A stretch of DNA of 64,000 bases from Diogma glabrata (GCA_963693315.1 OY856186.1:133988428-134052427); one strand, 5' to 3'; shown: positions 1-12,767, numbered from the stretch's first letter. The notes: generated by a model not told the origin, from the sequence alone. Program-made: numbers and translations.

Positions 1-147
1 ATGCATTTTTTTTGCTTCTTTAGAATCAGTAGGTCCTAAAACGTCGAGAAATGCAAAAAAAAGTGGGGGTAAGAATTTCAATTTTGGCTCGAGAATTCAA
101 TACTTTGGTTTTTTCAAAACCGAAGTAATTTTTCAAAACCGAAGTAA
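1..147 (-). repeat. Dispersed repeat family A, terminal fragment
   Basis: This is the reverse complement of the start of the repeats at 22464 and 30654. Read on the minus strand it begins with TTACTTCGGT, forms an imperfect terminal hairpin, and continues through the shared stretch ending in a run of A before the window edge. The terminal ~30 bases are partly duplicated here. No coding capacity is visible. The family is not one I can name. Confidence 0.7.
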
Positions 148-241
148 TATATTTAAATGTGTTATCATCTAACGTTAACAGAAGTTAATAAAACTAAAGG
201 AGCCGCATTATTTTTTAATAGTGTTTTTAACTAAATAATAT

Positions 242-710
242 CGTCGCAAAAACAACCAAAAGACTGTAATGTTTTTCGCGCCATGTTTTTCTTTAGCTTG
301 AAACTATCATTTTAACTATAACAAATTAAATTCTTGTATCTTATTCTTTACAGGTCGCGCCAAGGTTTTTATTCAAGAAATATGTAAGTGAAAGCGAGCG
401 GTTTTAATAGAAAAAAAATAAATTATATTTCCTCTGTTTAAATAAATTTTAATATATATGCATATTTATTATATATTTTAGAATTATGATATGTAGTTTC
501 TAGAGTCTTACTTAAATTATATAATATAGCTAGATATTTAGAAAACAGAATGCCATTAAGAAATTTTATAACTAGTGCTTAATGACTTGAGAAGTTTTTG
601 TAAAGAATAATATACAAGAATTGAATTTGTTATTCATAGTTAAAATGATAATCAAGCTAATGAAAAACATGGCGCGGCTTTTTTACAGCCTTTTGGTTGT
701 TTTTGCGACG
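242..710. mobile_element. Hairpin MITE with ~115-bp inverted repeats
   Basis: The ends are inverted copies beginning CGTCGCAAAAACAACC. The match extends about 115 bp inward (242-356 against 597-710) with only scattered mismatches, leaving a ~240-bp AT-rich loop with no reading frame. The layout is that of a non-autonomous DNA transposon. No clear target-site duplication is visible in the flanks, so the superfamily is unassigned. Confidence 0.7.
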
Positions 711-1592
711 GTTTAACTGTTTTTTGTAAAGTTATAATATAATATGGGAGAATCAAATTATTATTATCCATATAAAATACTTTCTACAGAGAACTTTACT
801 CTCGATTTTTTATCAATCTAGATGCAATATTTTAAAAAATAAAAGTATCGTTTTTATATAAACAGGTCTCAACTCATGACATGAACAACTCATGAAAAAG
901 TGAAAGAAATATTTGAAAAAAGGTCTAAAGCAATGCATTCGAAAATTAATAAAATTATTACATACAACGGAAACACATACATAAAAACTATAGTCTTTGA
1001 CTAATAATTTTAAAAAATTAACATAACAGTTTTATAAAAGTTCTTGATGATAGCATTAAAGCTTCAATCGATTGTTATTTACTCTAAATAAATAATAAAC
1101 AAAACAACATTGTGCGAAAAAAGAAAGTGAGAAAGTCGTTGTGAATAATGGATAATAAACAATCAAGTCCTCACCATAAGGGTTTTGTTCTATTTTTTTA
1201 AAGTACGGAACTCTTAAAATAATAATAAAATTTTCTCAAATTCTTTTCTTTATATCTCATCAAGCATAAAAACACAAAATTTTAAAGCCTACTAAATTAT
1301 TTTTTAATCTCATCAATTCAAAATAACTACCAACGTTCTAAAATAAAATGAAATAAAAATTAAAATTTATTATCGATATAACATTTGTTGGGTTCTCTCA
1401 GATAACAAATTTACATAATAGACCAAACACATGTTTTCACAACTTCGTTTTCTTAGCACATCAATAATAGGTTTTTTTACTGAAAGCATATTCTAAACAT
1501 ATACTTTTTCTAATATCTTTATAATTACCAACTTCCATTTAATACATTAATAAAACATTTCATGGGTTTTCTGGACACATACATAACAAATA
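711..1592. other. AT-rich spacer, no gene seen
   Basis: Low-complexity AT-rich DNA with no reading frame, repeat pair or RNA gene that I can support. Confidence 0.6.
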
Positions 1593-2644
1593 CAGTCGAT
1601 TCCGCTTAATTGGGACACCGGTTAATCGGGACAGCCGTTTAATTAGGACAAATCCTAAAGAACGGAAACAAAACCAAGCAAATAACACAAATTTACTTCG
1701 CTTTTTCGGGACAATATTTCGTTTAATCGGGACAGATCATACAAAAAAAATTTATTAATCATAGTAAACATAGACAAAAAATTAAAAAATAATAAAAAAT
1801 AAAAAAGAAGAGAAAAAAAAGAATGATTTTTTTCGGCGGTTCGAATACATATTGGAATCCATCGATGAAAATATACTTACATGTACGTCAACAGCGAGGG
1901 AGATCAGTAGCAAAATAACTATTTTACAGGTAATATAGTTTGTAGCTGACAGTTGGCGAGCAGTAAAAACCAGCACAATACAAAATTGTTTTGGTTATCG
2001 CGGCTTCAAATCTATGAAGATTGCAGAGCACAGGGACGGATTAAACGTAATTGTAGCAACAATCAAATTAAAATATCAAACATTGGTGGAATCCGATGAC
2101 AGTGATGATGAAGAACCTGTCGTAGTCGTAACTTACCGTGAGGCAAAACAATGTGTTGACAGATTACAGTGTTATTTTATGCAATATGGAAATGACGGAA
2201 GTCCCATGTCAGCATTAAATTTGTGCTCTGATTTTGTTCAGCTACAATCCAGCAAAAACGAAAGGCAAACCTCTTTGGACGAATTTCTTCAAAAAATTTA
2301 ATTAAAGTTTAAACCTTATTTTTCTAACAGAATGTATTACATATTTGTACATACATATTACATATTTATTATGTATATGTATACATATATTAAATATTAT
2401 TATTAATATTAATGTACATGGTACATACATCCATTTTATATAATTTTTTAATACATATGTATGGAAACGTATAGTTTTGAGATTTTTTTTCAATTTTTTG
2501 CAATTTACGAAATGAAATGTATTAAAAATTACTAATCCTACTTTCAAAATTTACTTTATGTGGAACTTCGGATAAATGGGCCAGCCGCTTAATCGTGACA
2601 AATTGCACTAGTCCCGATGTGTCCCGATTAAGCGGCATAGACAG
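1593..2644 (+). mobile_element. pogo/Tigger-like DNA transposon, internally deleted
   Basis: The element starts CAGTCGATTCCGCTTAAT and ends with a diverged inverted copy (..ATTAAGCGGCATAGACAG). It is flanked by TA on both sides (1591-1592 and 2645-2646), the target duplication of the Tc1/mariner-pogo superfamily. Inside the ends a motif close to GTTTAATCGGGACA recurs at about 1601, 1620, 1636, 1700 and 1720, and in inverted form near 2580-2630. Such iterations suggest transposase binding sites. At 1052 bp it is well short of the ~2 kb or more of full pogo-type elements and keeps only the 3' part of the transposase. Confidence 0.8.
2014..2301 (+). pseudogene. pogo/Tigger transposase, C-terminal remnant
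   Basis: This 95-residue frame matches the extreme C-terminus of CENP-B/Tigger/pogo transposases. It has an acidic stretch (SDDSDDEEP, about residues 27-36), a helical region like the family's tail repeats, and a terminal QTSLDEFL (residues 85-92). That octamer fits the PCNA-interacting (PIP-box) pattern Q-x-x-hydrophobic-x-x-aromatic, though the last position is Leu rather than aromatic. A PCNA-binding tail is known for Drosophila pogo transposase. The DNA-binding and DDD/E domains are missing, so the fragment cannot catalyse transposition. The first ATG may not be a true start, since it lies within the original gene body. It runs to just before the 3' terminal repeat region, as expected for this family. 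Confidence 0.75.
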
Positions 2645-2646
2645 TA

Positions 2647-3289
2647 TTTTTATCGAAAACAACTACACGTTTGCAAACTAATCTGGGTTCGTGTTTAAGT
2701 TTTTTAACTATTGTTAAATATTACCAATATTGAGGGATACTAAATTTCAATTCGCATAATTTTGTGTTTTTTAATTCTGTACAGGTTGGCTTTTGAAAAT
2801 TCGCCAAAATGATACTAAATTACTACATATTACCAATGCTACCAACGTGGTATAAAAATTTGTAAAAATATTTTAATTTTACTAAAAGTTTGGGAAAGCA
2901 AAATTTTGATTTTATAAACTTTCATAAAAAACCATGAATGCTGACTTTCTTTTTACTAATGAGAAACATATAGTTAAATAATATATACTTCTATTGATAA
3001 CTTTGAATACAGTTGTAAAAAAATGCAAATTATTCGAAATGAAAATTTTAACCTTTAAAACCTATCCGGTGCACAGTATATATACTAGTAGTGTCTTTCA
3101 AAACATGGCGCGCGAGTCACTACCGCGTCTCTTGATAGTTATAGATAGGTATTTTTCCTAAGTGTCGATTTGAATATATTAAAGGTTTTTGAATCGAAAA
3201 TTGTTAATATTTAGCTTCTATTTAGCTTCTTTCTAGTTAACTGTTAATATTTGAATGACATTTCTTTTGTTGGAGAAAAGGGGACAGTA
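2647..3289. other. AT-rich spacer, no gene seen
   Basis: No supported gene or repeat. A slightly GC-richer patch near 3065-3125 (around GGCGCGCGAGTCAC) has no recognisable identity. Confidence 0.5.
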
Positions 3290-4166
3290 ATTAAAATTTA
3301 GATTGCGTCCAGACCAAGTTTGTTTGTGAAACCAATCTTTTACTAAATAACAATCTTGAATTTAGATAACTAATACATCTAAAAATGGCAATTGATTTTG
3401 ATTTTCAAATTATATTGTGAACTTTAGTCTATCATTAAATAAATTGAAAGCATTTCACAATTCATTAACATTATCTCTATCTGGATAATCAAGAAAATGT
3501 TATCTACATATCATAAAAAATAACAGGCGTAAATTTAAAGAATTTAAAACTTTTTCTTCAATATATTTCATAACAGAATTTGCAATAATCGGACTTACCT
3601 GTAAGTCCCCATTGGCGAAACTAATATCTGTCGATAAAATTTACCGTTAAAACTAAATGCAAAATTATTTAATACAAAATTAATACATTTTAAAAGTTGA
3701 TCTTTTTTAATTTTGGTTCCACTCTTTCTCTTAATTTTTTGCTAAGAATCTTTAATCATTTATTGCTAAAACATTATCAACATTTGTGCTACTGCATCAA
3801 GTGAAACCAAAATATGATCAGGAGGAACAATAATGTTTTTTAAATTTTCTTTAAAATCTATAGAGTTCTTGACAAAAGTGGATGTATTATATCGACACTA
3901 TGTTTTAAAATATACTATACAAGAACAGATAAATTAAAGGTAGGAGAACCAATAGAGCTAACTATTGTACGACATAGAAAACCTAGTTTTGCATAATTTT
4001 GTTTAAGGTTATTAAAATGTCGAAAGTCAATACGTTTCTCATTAAATAGTTCGAATTGGTTTAAAATTCTAATAGGCTTTATTCCCAATATATTTATAAT
4101 AAAATTTTTAATTATTTTGAAAAATGGTTCAAGGTAAGTACGGATGTTAAAGTATAAAATTTTCAA
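3290..4166 (-). pseudogene. Penelope-like element reverse transcriptase, decayed
   Basis: Read on the minus strand, this is a Penelope-type RT in several frames. In order it shows RTIVSSIGSPTFNLS near 3945-3990, the pre-catalytic STFVKNSIDFKENL and ILVSLDAVA near 3800-3880, FNGKFYRQ then SPMG near 3615-3650, SPIIANSVMKYIEEKV near 3550-3600, a degraded YVDN (YVDD position) near 3510, and PFLDVLV followed by WFHKQTWSGRNLNF near 3295-3390. This order matches the family. Frameshifts and stops occur throughout, so it is not functional. The GIY-YIG endonuclease expected downstream is not recognisable. The 5' end is not defined; an open 83-codon stretch begins at 4166. Confidence 0.75.
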
Positions 4167-5976
4167 TTTTTTAGATTAACATTTACTAAGGATATCTTGA
4201 TAAAAAAACACATGTGAATTTTTAATATACTAAACTTTAAAAAATCGTATAAAAAAATGAATTATGGAATCGCCCTTTTTTTTATAATTTGATAGCTGCA
4301 TGTGTTTATTTTAAAATTTGTGAAAACAAAAAAGGACGATTTTTGAAATATGAGCCTTGAAGTAAGCCAAGGTTCAACGCGCTGCCTAGTTGAAAAGGAA
4401 TAAATTATTAATTTCCAATGTGTTATATTTCGATAAATCAACTATTTTTCTCTTTGCTTGCAAAATTATACTTAAATCGCATGAAATTTGTGAGATATAC
4501 AAGCAAAATGCTGACATCATAACAAAACATCTGAAAAAGGTCCAAAATTTTACACAAGCAAAACACTAAAAAAGTCAGATATTCCTGTTTTCCTTTCGTC
4601 AATACCGTCAATACAATAGCATATCAAAATTTCAAATTTTCTAAAAAATAAAAATTTAAAAATCGACAAAAAAATGTACGTTTTCAAAATAATAGTCCCT
4701 GCATTTCAAGATAATAGTCCCATACATAGTATGGTTGTTCCAGACTAAAACAACCTGCATAGCACTATTTCCAAAATTAAGTAACCTCAATTTCATTCTG
4801 AACTGTTTCTTCCCCATTTTTCTAACAAACTCAACCCAAATTTATTTCTGAGTTTTGTTAGTTGTTATTTCAACGTTCATCATATTCTCCTATTTTAAAG
4901 AGAATTAATTCATCTCACTTACGTAAGAATTCATTCATCTCCTTAAATTAATTTTAACCCGTAAACGTAAAATGGGTTTGTTCATCTAGCAAGCTAAATA
5001 TTTTTCCTGTTTCAGCAAAGTATTAGTAAATAGAAAATTGTTTCAATATGTAGACGTGAAATAAGAGTTTGTTGTATTTATAATCTTGTTTCATGAAAAA
5101 GAAGCCATTACGGCAACACATGAACAACTCTTTGTAGCCATTTGTTACCCGTTCAGTTTTTTATCACATCGTTTATAATAAATGCATCCATTCATCAGAC
5201 AAAATTGTGTTTTTCAAAAGAAACTTCACCAACACGTAATCAAATTATCAATTTTTTTAAAAAACACTTTTGGTATTAAATTGTTCATGTACATATTTAT
5301 TTTCTTAAACTGAAAGGATGTTTTAATTCATGTGTGATTCTGGATTCATGACACATGAGGCTTGAGTCATGAGTCTTAAAGAATCATGTGTCTTAAAAAG
5401 AATCATTATTGATTGTTTCCTATTAATGCAAAATCAATATCTGACAAATAATCCAATATTGTCATATATATGTTATATATAACAAGATTAATGAAATATG
5501 AATTAGGGAAGATGTTTTTTTATTGATTAACAACTCAAGCAACTATTGGAATCATTTGAATTTTTTCTATTCGACATCATTTTTCATTTTCTCTTTGAAA
5601 ACTTGCTTAGAAATTTTTGGATAGTTTCATATGAGGTTCGAGCTGGAACACACCAAAATTACAACTACAGTTCAAATCTCTGTGTTTTACGCATTCGGAG
5701 AGGAAACATTGTTTCAGTTTTTATCTCTAGATGATTTCCAAATTGAAATATCATAATCACTTATTTACTTAAGTTGAATCAGTCATCTGGGATTACACAA
5801 AGGTATATTGTTTATTTTAGGGAAGCTTTTTGTTTTTCATTTCTTGATATTATTATATTATAGGATGAGAATATGTCTTCAACTAACCATGTGTCAGATA
5901 TTAATCCATTATTAATTGGCAACAATAAATAATATCTCTACACTTGTGAATTAGAATATTAACATAATAGAAATAT
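4167..5976. other. AT-rich spacer, no gene seen
   Basis: About 1.8 kb with no supported gene. A 62-codon frame at 5546-5734 has no recognisable similarity and is probably chance. Scattered CATGA-containing words recur near 5300-5400 but do not form a regular array. Confidence 0.5.
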
Positions 5977-7076
5977 AAAAAGTCCAGCGGCAGGTATATC
6001 CGCTAGAAAAAGGTAGATTTCTTGATCAGACAGATATGCATACAAGTAGAATCAATGTATCAAATTAGTTGAAATCAAAAAACTAAATAGAAACGGAATT
6101 ATCCAACAAATTTCACAAAAGACATTTAATACATTAACCGAAACTACTTTATGCAATTTCGGAACAGTTTTGTTAAATTTGGTTAAAATTAGTCATAACA
6201 TATTAAATCCACCAAAGATCAAATAAACGTCCAACAAAGATCAAAAGAACTACGTGACAACTACAATTATACCATCACACATAATTTTTAATCAAACATT
6301 ATTAAACAATTATAATTAAAAATCATCTTTGTGTTGTATTTTTTTGTTCTCATTTAATCTTTTTTCAAATACATAGTTTACTTAGTGAAAAAAAAATAAA
6401 AATACAAACAAAAGAGCATATGATAATTTTCCTTTAGTATTAAATGGCTTGAGATTTGTCTGTAATAGGTTCATTATATTGCTTATAAAAATGGAATCTT
6501 TTGGGTTAGAAAGCTGGAATTTTGTGAGGCTATAGCTTAAAAGTTGTCTTAAAAGTTAAGATGAATTTAAATAACATAAACTCAAACATGATGAAATCAT
6601 TGCCTTTTGCATTTGTTTTCATTTCAACAGACCTGGGGCCTCAACCTTTAGACCTGAACTTTTTTTTTTTTAAATTTTGAAAAGATTTATGTTGGAACTT
6701 TGGGTAAAAAGTTTTTAAGTGTGAGCTTGGCCATTTCAGCTAGATCAAGGACAGCAAAGTTTAGCAAATTTTTAAAACAGCTGATTTTTCAGGAACCTGG
6801 AACGTCAAAGTTGTCATTTGGATAAAAATGATAGAAATATGTTCAAATATTCAATATTTATAAATTTTATTAAAATATTATGATTCAAACGGAAGTTATA
6901 GCGCCCTAGATTATTCGACATTTTAGGCTCTAGCCGCTTAACTGGTACCCGGATATGGCCAGTTCACGAACTTGTCCAAGACATTATTTGCCAAAACACA
7001 CACAAAAAATTATTTTGGTGTAGGTCGAAAAATGCGACCGTGAGAGTGCCGCCAAATTCCGTTATATCTCATATCG
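5977..7076 (+). repeat. Foldback element, left inverted arm
   Basis: The arm is ~1.1 kb, the inverted counterpart of 8967-10179. It is diverged by substitutions and indels but collinear over its full length. It ends abruptly at the TA microsatellite. Confidence 0.75.
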
Positions 7077-7904
<828 letters not shown>

Positions 7905-8278
7905 TATTGATTTATTTAACTTAATTATATTTAACTACAGACAAAAAAAAATTACGGTTTTAAACAAAGTTATTATATTATAGAATTTATTTATTATTAT
8001 AATTATTACAATTATTATAGTTGTTACAATAGTTATTATATTATAAAAGTTATTTGTTTGAAATCGGTGGCAAGCCGATTACATATTAGTCAGTTTTTCG
8101 TCAATTTGGCACCGACTTCGAACAGTTTGGTGCTACAAATAACTTTTATAATATAATAACTATTGTAACAACTATAATAATTATAATAATAAATAAATTC
8201 TATAATATAATAACTTTGTTTAAAACTATAATTTTTTTTGTCTGTAGTTAAATATAATTAAATTAAATAAATCAATAG
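7905..8278. repeat. Nested hairpin inside the foldback element
   Basis: Two ~145-150 bp arms (7905-8056 and 8136-8278) are near-perfect inverted copies, made mainly of the run TTATTATTATAATTATTAC and its flanks. The 79-base loop contains its own shorter inverted pair, GAAATCGGTGGCA against TGGCACCGACTTC. It looks like a separate MITE-like insertion. Confidence 0.8.
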
Positions 8279-8857
8279 TTTATGTTTTAAATATTTTTAA
8301 TAATTACAAAAACACTAATTTTTATTCACTTATTTTTTATTAACGACCGGTTTCGATTTTCAAAAAATCATCGACAGGTTTAATTTGCAATTAAAAATTA
8401 TAATGAAATTACCAACTATATATACTAAATTTACAAGTTATAAAAACAGAATTAAGAGCTAAGTTATAAACAAGGGGGAGGGGTAAAACTTCAAATTTAA
8501 CTATTTAAACAAAAAATATAAAAGTAAAAAAATAAAAAACTATACAAAATAAGGGGTAAATTACTAATTACGGGAGGGCGGTGATTTATATTTTAAATGG
8601 TTATAAAAGTAATTAAAATAAACAAACATAAAAATAAATAAAGATCATGAAAAAATAAACAAACAACGAGAAAAAATAAATTAAACTTATTGAAGAATGG
8701 AAAAACCTAATTAACAATTTTTTTTTTTTTAAACATAACTTAAATATTAAATAAATTTTATAAGCTAGATTTACAGATTTAAATTGAACAATGGAATAAC
8801 TAATAAATAATTAAACAAAATAATTATTTTCAATTTCGAGATAAATATTATAAACAA
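8279..8857. other. AT-rich interior, probably Penelope-like non-coding sequence
   Basis: Contains ACGACCGGTTTCGATTTT at 8343-8360, a word I associate with insect Penelope-like elements, upstream of the RT fragment at 8858. The rest has no coding signal. Confidence 0.35.
8339..8379 (-). ncRNA. Possible degenerate hammerhead-ribozyme motif
   Basis: On the minus strand the sequence reads CCTGTCGATGA, then a hairpin (GATTTT, loop, AAAATC), then CGAAACCGGTC. This resembles the minimal type I hammerhead motif reported in Penelope-like elements (CUGAUGA, stem II, GAAA, very short stem III). The first core differs from CUGAUGA by two extra bases, so activity is doubtful. A Penelope-like RT fragment lies 480 bp away. 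The assignment is by eye only. Confidence 0.3.
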
Positions 8858-8974
8858 ATGTCAGGAACTTCGATGGGAAGTAAACTAGCACCATATTTAA
8901 GTAATATCTTCATGAGTCATTTAGAAACGGAATTTTTAGAAACAAGAGCAAATGCACCCAGAATGGCGATATGA
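8858..8974 (+). pseudogene. Penelope-like RT fragment
   Basis: A short open stretch encodes TSMGSKLAPYLSNIFMSHLE, which fits the conserved Penelope-like RT block around the 'MGS.L.P..ANIFM..LE' signature. It is followed by a few more residues and a stop at 8972. The fragment ends where the right foldback arm starts (8967), so it was truncated at that junction or captured there. Nothing upstream continues the RT domain in frame. Confidence 0.7.
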
Positions 8975-10179
8975 GGTATAACGGAATTATCCGGCACTCT
9001 AACGGTCGCAATTTTTGACCTACACCAAAAATATTTTCTGTGTATGTTGCGGCAAACAATTTCTTGGACAAGTTCGCGAACTGGCCATATCGGGGTATCG
9101 TTTAAGCGGCTAGAGTCTTAAAAGTCGAATAATCTAAGGCGTTATAACTTCCTTTTGAAACATAAAGTTTAAATAAAATTTATAAATATTGAATATTTGA
9201 ACCTTTTTTTATCATTTTTTGTGAGATGACAACCTTGGCATTTGGGGTTCCTGAAAAATCAGCTGTTTTAAAAATTTACTAAACTTTGTTGTCCTTGATC
9301 TAGATGAAAATGACCAAGCTCAAAAATGAAAACCTTCAGAAACGTAGATACCAACTTATATCTATCCAAAACTTAAAAAATAAATTGTTTGAGTTCAGAG
9401 GTTGAGAACCTGTGGCTATTTAAACGAAAACAAACGCAAACGGCCTTGCTTTCATCATTTTCGAGTCTATTTTGATTAAACTAATACTAGCTTTTAATTC
9501 AACTTTTCAACTATAACATCAGAAATTTTCAGCTTTCTAACCTTAGAAGTTCCAATGCAATTAACATTATACTAACTCAATGCAAGCCCCTAAACGCTAT
9601 ATAATTACAAACAAATCCCAAAAATATCCCAATTAAATAAAATTTCTTTTGTTTTAGGTAGATTTCATATAATTTTTTTTGTTTTAATTTTTTTTTTTCG
9701 CAAAAAGTAAAAACATTTGTTTTGAATGTTTATTGTTGTTGTTTTGAAGATTTATTATTGTTTTGAATTAGGGAATAGTTTCTTTAGAATATTTGGAAGT
9801 GGTTTAGTTGAAATAAATATATGTATATCGATTACATATTTACAATTGATAGATATTTGTATTATATTTGAGGTGTAAAAGTTGTTTGATGTTGTTGTTG
9901 ATTATAAATTATAGTATGGCAGTTGTGATGTAGTTAGAACGTTAATCCGCCAAAGGATTTAATTTGATATTAAGGAGTTTTAACCAAATTAAACAAAACT
10001 GTTCGAAATTGCATTGACAAAGTAGTTTCTGTTTATGTATTTAGTTTGGTTGTTTAATAAATTTTTTGAATTTTCTGATTCTAGTTAAATTTTTTATTTA
10101 AACTAATCTGACATATCCAATTCTATTTGTACACAAAGCTGTCTGGTCCCGAAATCTACCTATTTCTAGCGGATATACG
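8967..10179 (-). repeat. Foldback element, right inverted arm
   Basis: This is the inverted counterpart of 5977-7076. The terminal 22 bp of the arm lie at 10993-11014, beyond the nested Transib-like insertion. The outer ~500 bp recur in the partial copy at 46229-46346 plus 49867-50235. That copy lacks the insertion and so shows the undisturbed end sequence. Confidence 0.75.
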
Positions 10180-10992
10180 CACAGTGGGATTTTTTGTGCA
10201 ATAAGTCATTTTTTCGACACATAAAATTTAAAAATGTAATGATGCAGTTTTGTAGAAAATTGATTCAGTATGAAGAATCCATAAATTGTATCCCAAAAAA
10301 ACGTTTATTTGTCTTTGAAATAATGAAGTAAAGTCACATGTAAATTTTGGTCCAAAATATTGAAAACTGTTTACGCACTTCTATAGTGTTTGTACGTAAG
10401 ATAACTTTATTGCTCTAATTTAAATAGTGATTTTTTTTCAAATATAGCCTTTTCTGCGTATTTAAAAAAAAAAATTATAAAGTTCGCTCATATGGTTTAA
10501 AAGATATGATAGAATAAAATTTGTTCTATAATGGTGCCGTGATTGCAAACTTCCTTGGAAGAAAAAAATGGTTGCTCGGTCGTGCTAGGTGCTCCCGCTA
10601 TAATAAAATGAAAGGTAAGACTCCATACTATCAATTAAAAAAAAAAAAGTTTAAATAATTAATAATCTTTTATAAAATCATAAAATTTATAAAATCATAA
10701 AATCATGAAATTTTGGGTTCTATGGGCGGTGGGTAGTGGGCGTGACCAATTTTGATGAAACTTCATTTTATTCTTAATTGAGGTAATAAAAGGCTCTGTG
10801 CCAAATTTCAAAACTTTGGGCCAAAAATAAATTTTGGGTTCTATGGGCGGTGGGGTAGTGGGCGTGGCCAATTTTGATGAAACTTTATATTTTTCTTAAT
10901 TGACCTAGCCAAAGGCTCAGAGCAAAATTTTAATATTCTACGAGCACTCCTTATATTTTTTGCCAAACATTGTATGAACAAATCCCACTGTG
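10180..10992. mobile_element. Transib-like non-autonomous element
   Basis: The 813-bp unit begins and ends with perfect inverted 13-bp repeats, CACAGTGGGATTT and AAATCCCACTGTG. It is flanked by the 5-bp direct duplication ATACG (10175-10179 and 10993-10997). The second foldback copy reads GGATATACGTGCCGC without interruption, which proves the empty site. A 5-bp duplication with CAC(A/T)(A/G)TG ends is characteristic of Transib transposons, whose termini resemble the V(D)J heptamer CACAGTG. No transposase is encoded, so movement would have needed another copy. Confidence 0.75.
10711..10925. repeat. Two tandem ~121-bp units inside the Transib-like element
   Basis: Two consecutive copies start TTTTGGGTTCTATGGGCGG (10711 and 10832) and share the downstream GGGCGTG-CCAATTTTGATGAAAC word. 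The GC-rich GTGGGCGTGGCC-type motif contrasts with the AT-rich surroundings and is common in fly repeats. Confidence 0.85.
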
Positions 10993-11014
10993 ATACGTGC
11001 CGCTTGGACTTTTT

Positions 11015-11559
11015 TAAAGTCGGTTCTATTTTTTTTAAAAATGTTTTTTTACAATTTGTTTTGTTTGTTTTGCGAATTACTCGTTATGAAAGCTCTTCGT
11101 TAAGCGAGATTGTACTGTGTGTTTTCGGAAAAGTTATTAAATACAAGGTTAATTATATTAAAAAAGAGTATTTTAAAAATAATTATTTATAGGCTTAAAT
11201 AAAAATAAAAATATTTCCGTGTTGTTGTTACAGAACTTGAAAGTTGAAATATGGTAGAAAATATTACGATTTGTTGTGACTAAGAGCATGTAATATTAGC
11301 TAGTAAAAATGTTACCTTTTGGTGCAACTCGTCGATGTCATAGCGGTATTTTACGAAATTTGACGCATTTTGTTGCAATTTCAGTCGAATTTTCGATGTA
11401 ATTCAGTATTTGGAACCGATCTACATTCATAACTTTTTTTCTAAGAAAATTGGAAATGTTACTTTTTGGTGTGGACCTCCACAATTGGAGATCCTAATGG
11501 TCGAAGATTTTGTTATAATTTCAACATCACCAACACTAACATTCACTTCTAAATAATAT
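11015..11559. other. Spacer, no gene seen
   Basis: No supported gene. The 72-codon frame that starts at 10974 begins inside the Transib-like end and has no recognisable similarity. Confidence 0.5.
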
Positions 11560-12130
11560 TAGAAGTTGGAAAATATAAAGTTGTTGCAGGTTAAATGTTT
11601 TTTTATAAAAGTTGTGAGGGTTTTTTTTTATTAAACCCACGCCTTTATTCACTGATGACGAATATGTACAGTTGGAAAATGTTCGTTGGTTGCAGACTAA
11701 ATGTCGTTTCTTTCAAAAAAATTTTTAAAAGAAGTATTTACACTAAATGGAGAAGTTTTCTAGACTAATTGGAACATTTGGTTTCTAAAATATCAAGTCG
11801 GTTCATATGAAATGTCGTTTTTTCACAAAAGTTGTAATTAATAAAAAGAAGCATTTTGAGTAAAGGAAGATGTTTTCTAAAATGATTGTTGGATTAATAG
11901 GAACAGTTCAGTTGAAAAATATTAGGTAATGTTATGTGAAATGTCGCTTTTTATAAAACTTGTTATTATCGAAAAGAAGCATTTACGCTAAAGAAAATGG
12001 TTTTCTGGACCAATGGAAGCAGTTGGTTTGAAAAATATTAGCTCTTGCCAGTTTTATTTACTGAAAAGAAGCATTTACCTAACCGAAAAAGTTTTCTGTA
12101 CTAATAGATAGTAATAGCAATTGGTAGATA
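11560..12130. repeat. Degenerate tandem repeat, ~90-130-bp unit
   Basis: The block AAAAGAAGCATTTAC followed by a GTTTTCTGGACTAATGG-like segment and a TTGAAAAATATTAG-like segment recurs at about 11731, 11847, 11975 and 12066. A partial copy precedes it. The spacing of 116, 128 and 91 bp shows indels between units. Confidence 0.7.
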
Positions 12131-12355
12131 GTAGTAGTAGATAAAGGGTTATTTCAAGATTTCATTAAGATTTTTATCTATACGATAGCAATGGATCAAA
12201 CCATTATGTATCTTAGAATTATTTTTATTGTATTCAATTGAATAAATGAAAAATTTTCATTCATTCAAATTTCATCATTCATATTGTATTCAATTGAATA
12301 AATGAAAAATTGCTTTGAAAAGCGAAAGATCCGTAACAAAAGTTTTATCTTAATT

Positions 12356-12432
12356 CCGGTCGGTTCGGGAATCGAACCGGCGTCCTTCTGATCAGAGTTT
12401 ATGGTTAACCATTCCACCAACTCGACCAGCGA
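12356..12432 (-). repeat. tRNA-like segment (SINE-head-like), copy 1
   Basis: Read on the minus strand it has a box-A-like GTCGAGTTGGTGGAATGG and a box-B-like GGTTCGATTCC at roughly tRNA spacing, so it could be a Pol III promoter. The T-arm and acceptor do not pair as a tRNA should, so it is a tRNA-derived repeat rather than a tRNA gene. The anticodon cannot be assigned. Confidence 0.4.
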
Positions 12433-12767
12433 CGAGATAAAAATTTGTTTTTGGACGTTCGACTTAGCATCACAATTATTTTAATTCATTTTTTGTGTCA
12501 ATTTTTTGTATTATTTTTTTTTATTCTATGAACACGTTTTACTGTTCTTCATACCTCAACCAAGTTGACATTGAATGAAGAACATTATGGAACTACGAAT
12601 ATGGGAGACAAACCCCAACTAGTGGAGAATGGCCGCTAACCAATTTAAATTCAAGATTTTATTAAGATTTTTATCTATATGATAGCAATGGATCTAACCA
12701 TTATGTAGTTTAGAATTATAAGACACTAGAAATGAATGTATTCAATTGAATAGAATGAAAAATTGCT

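Noticed and set aside
12356..12432. A genuine tRNA gene on the minus strand
   Set aside because: Box A and box B are present, but acceptor and T-arm pairing fail and no anticodon can be assigned.
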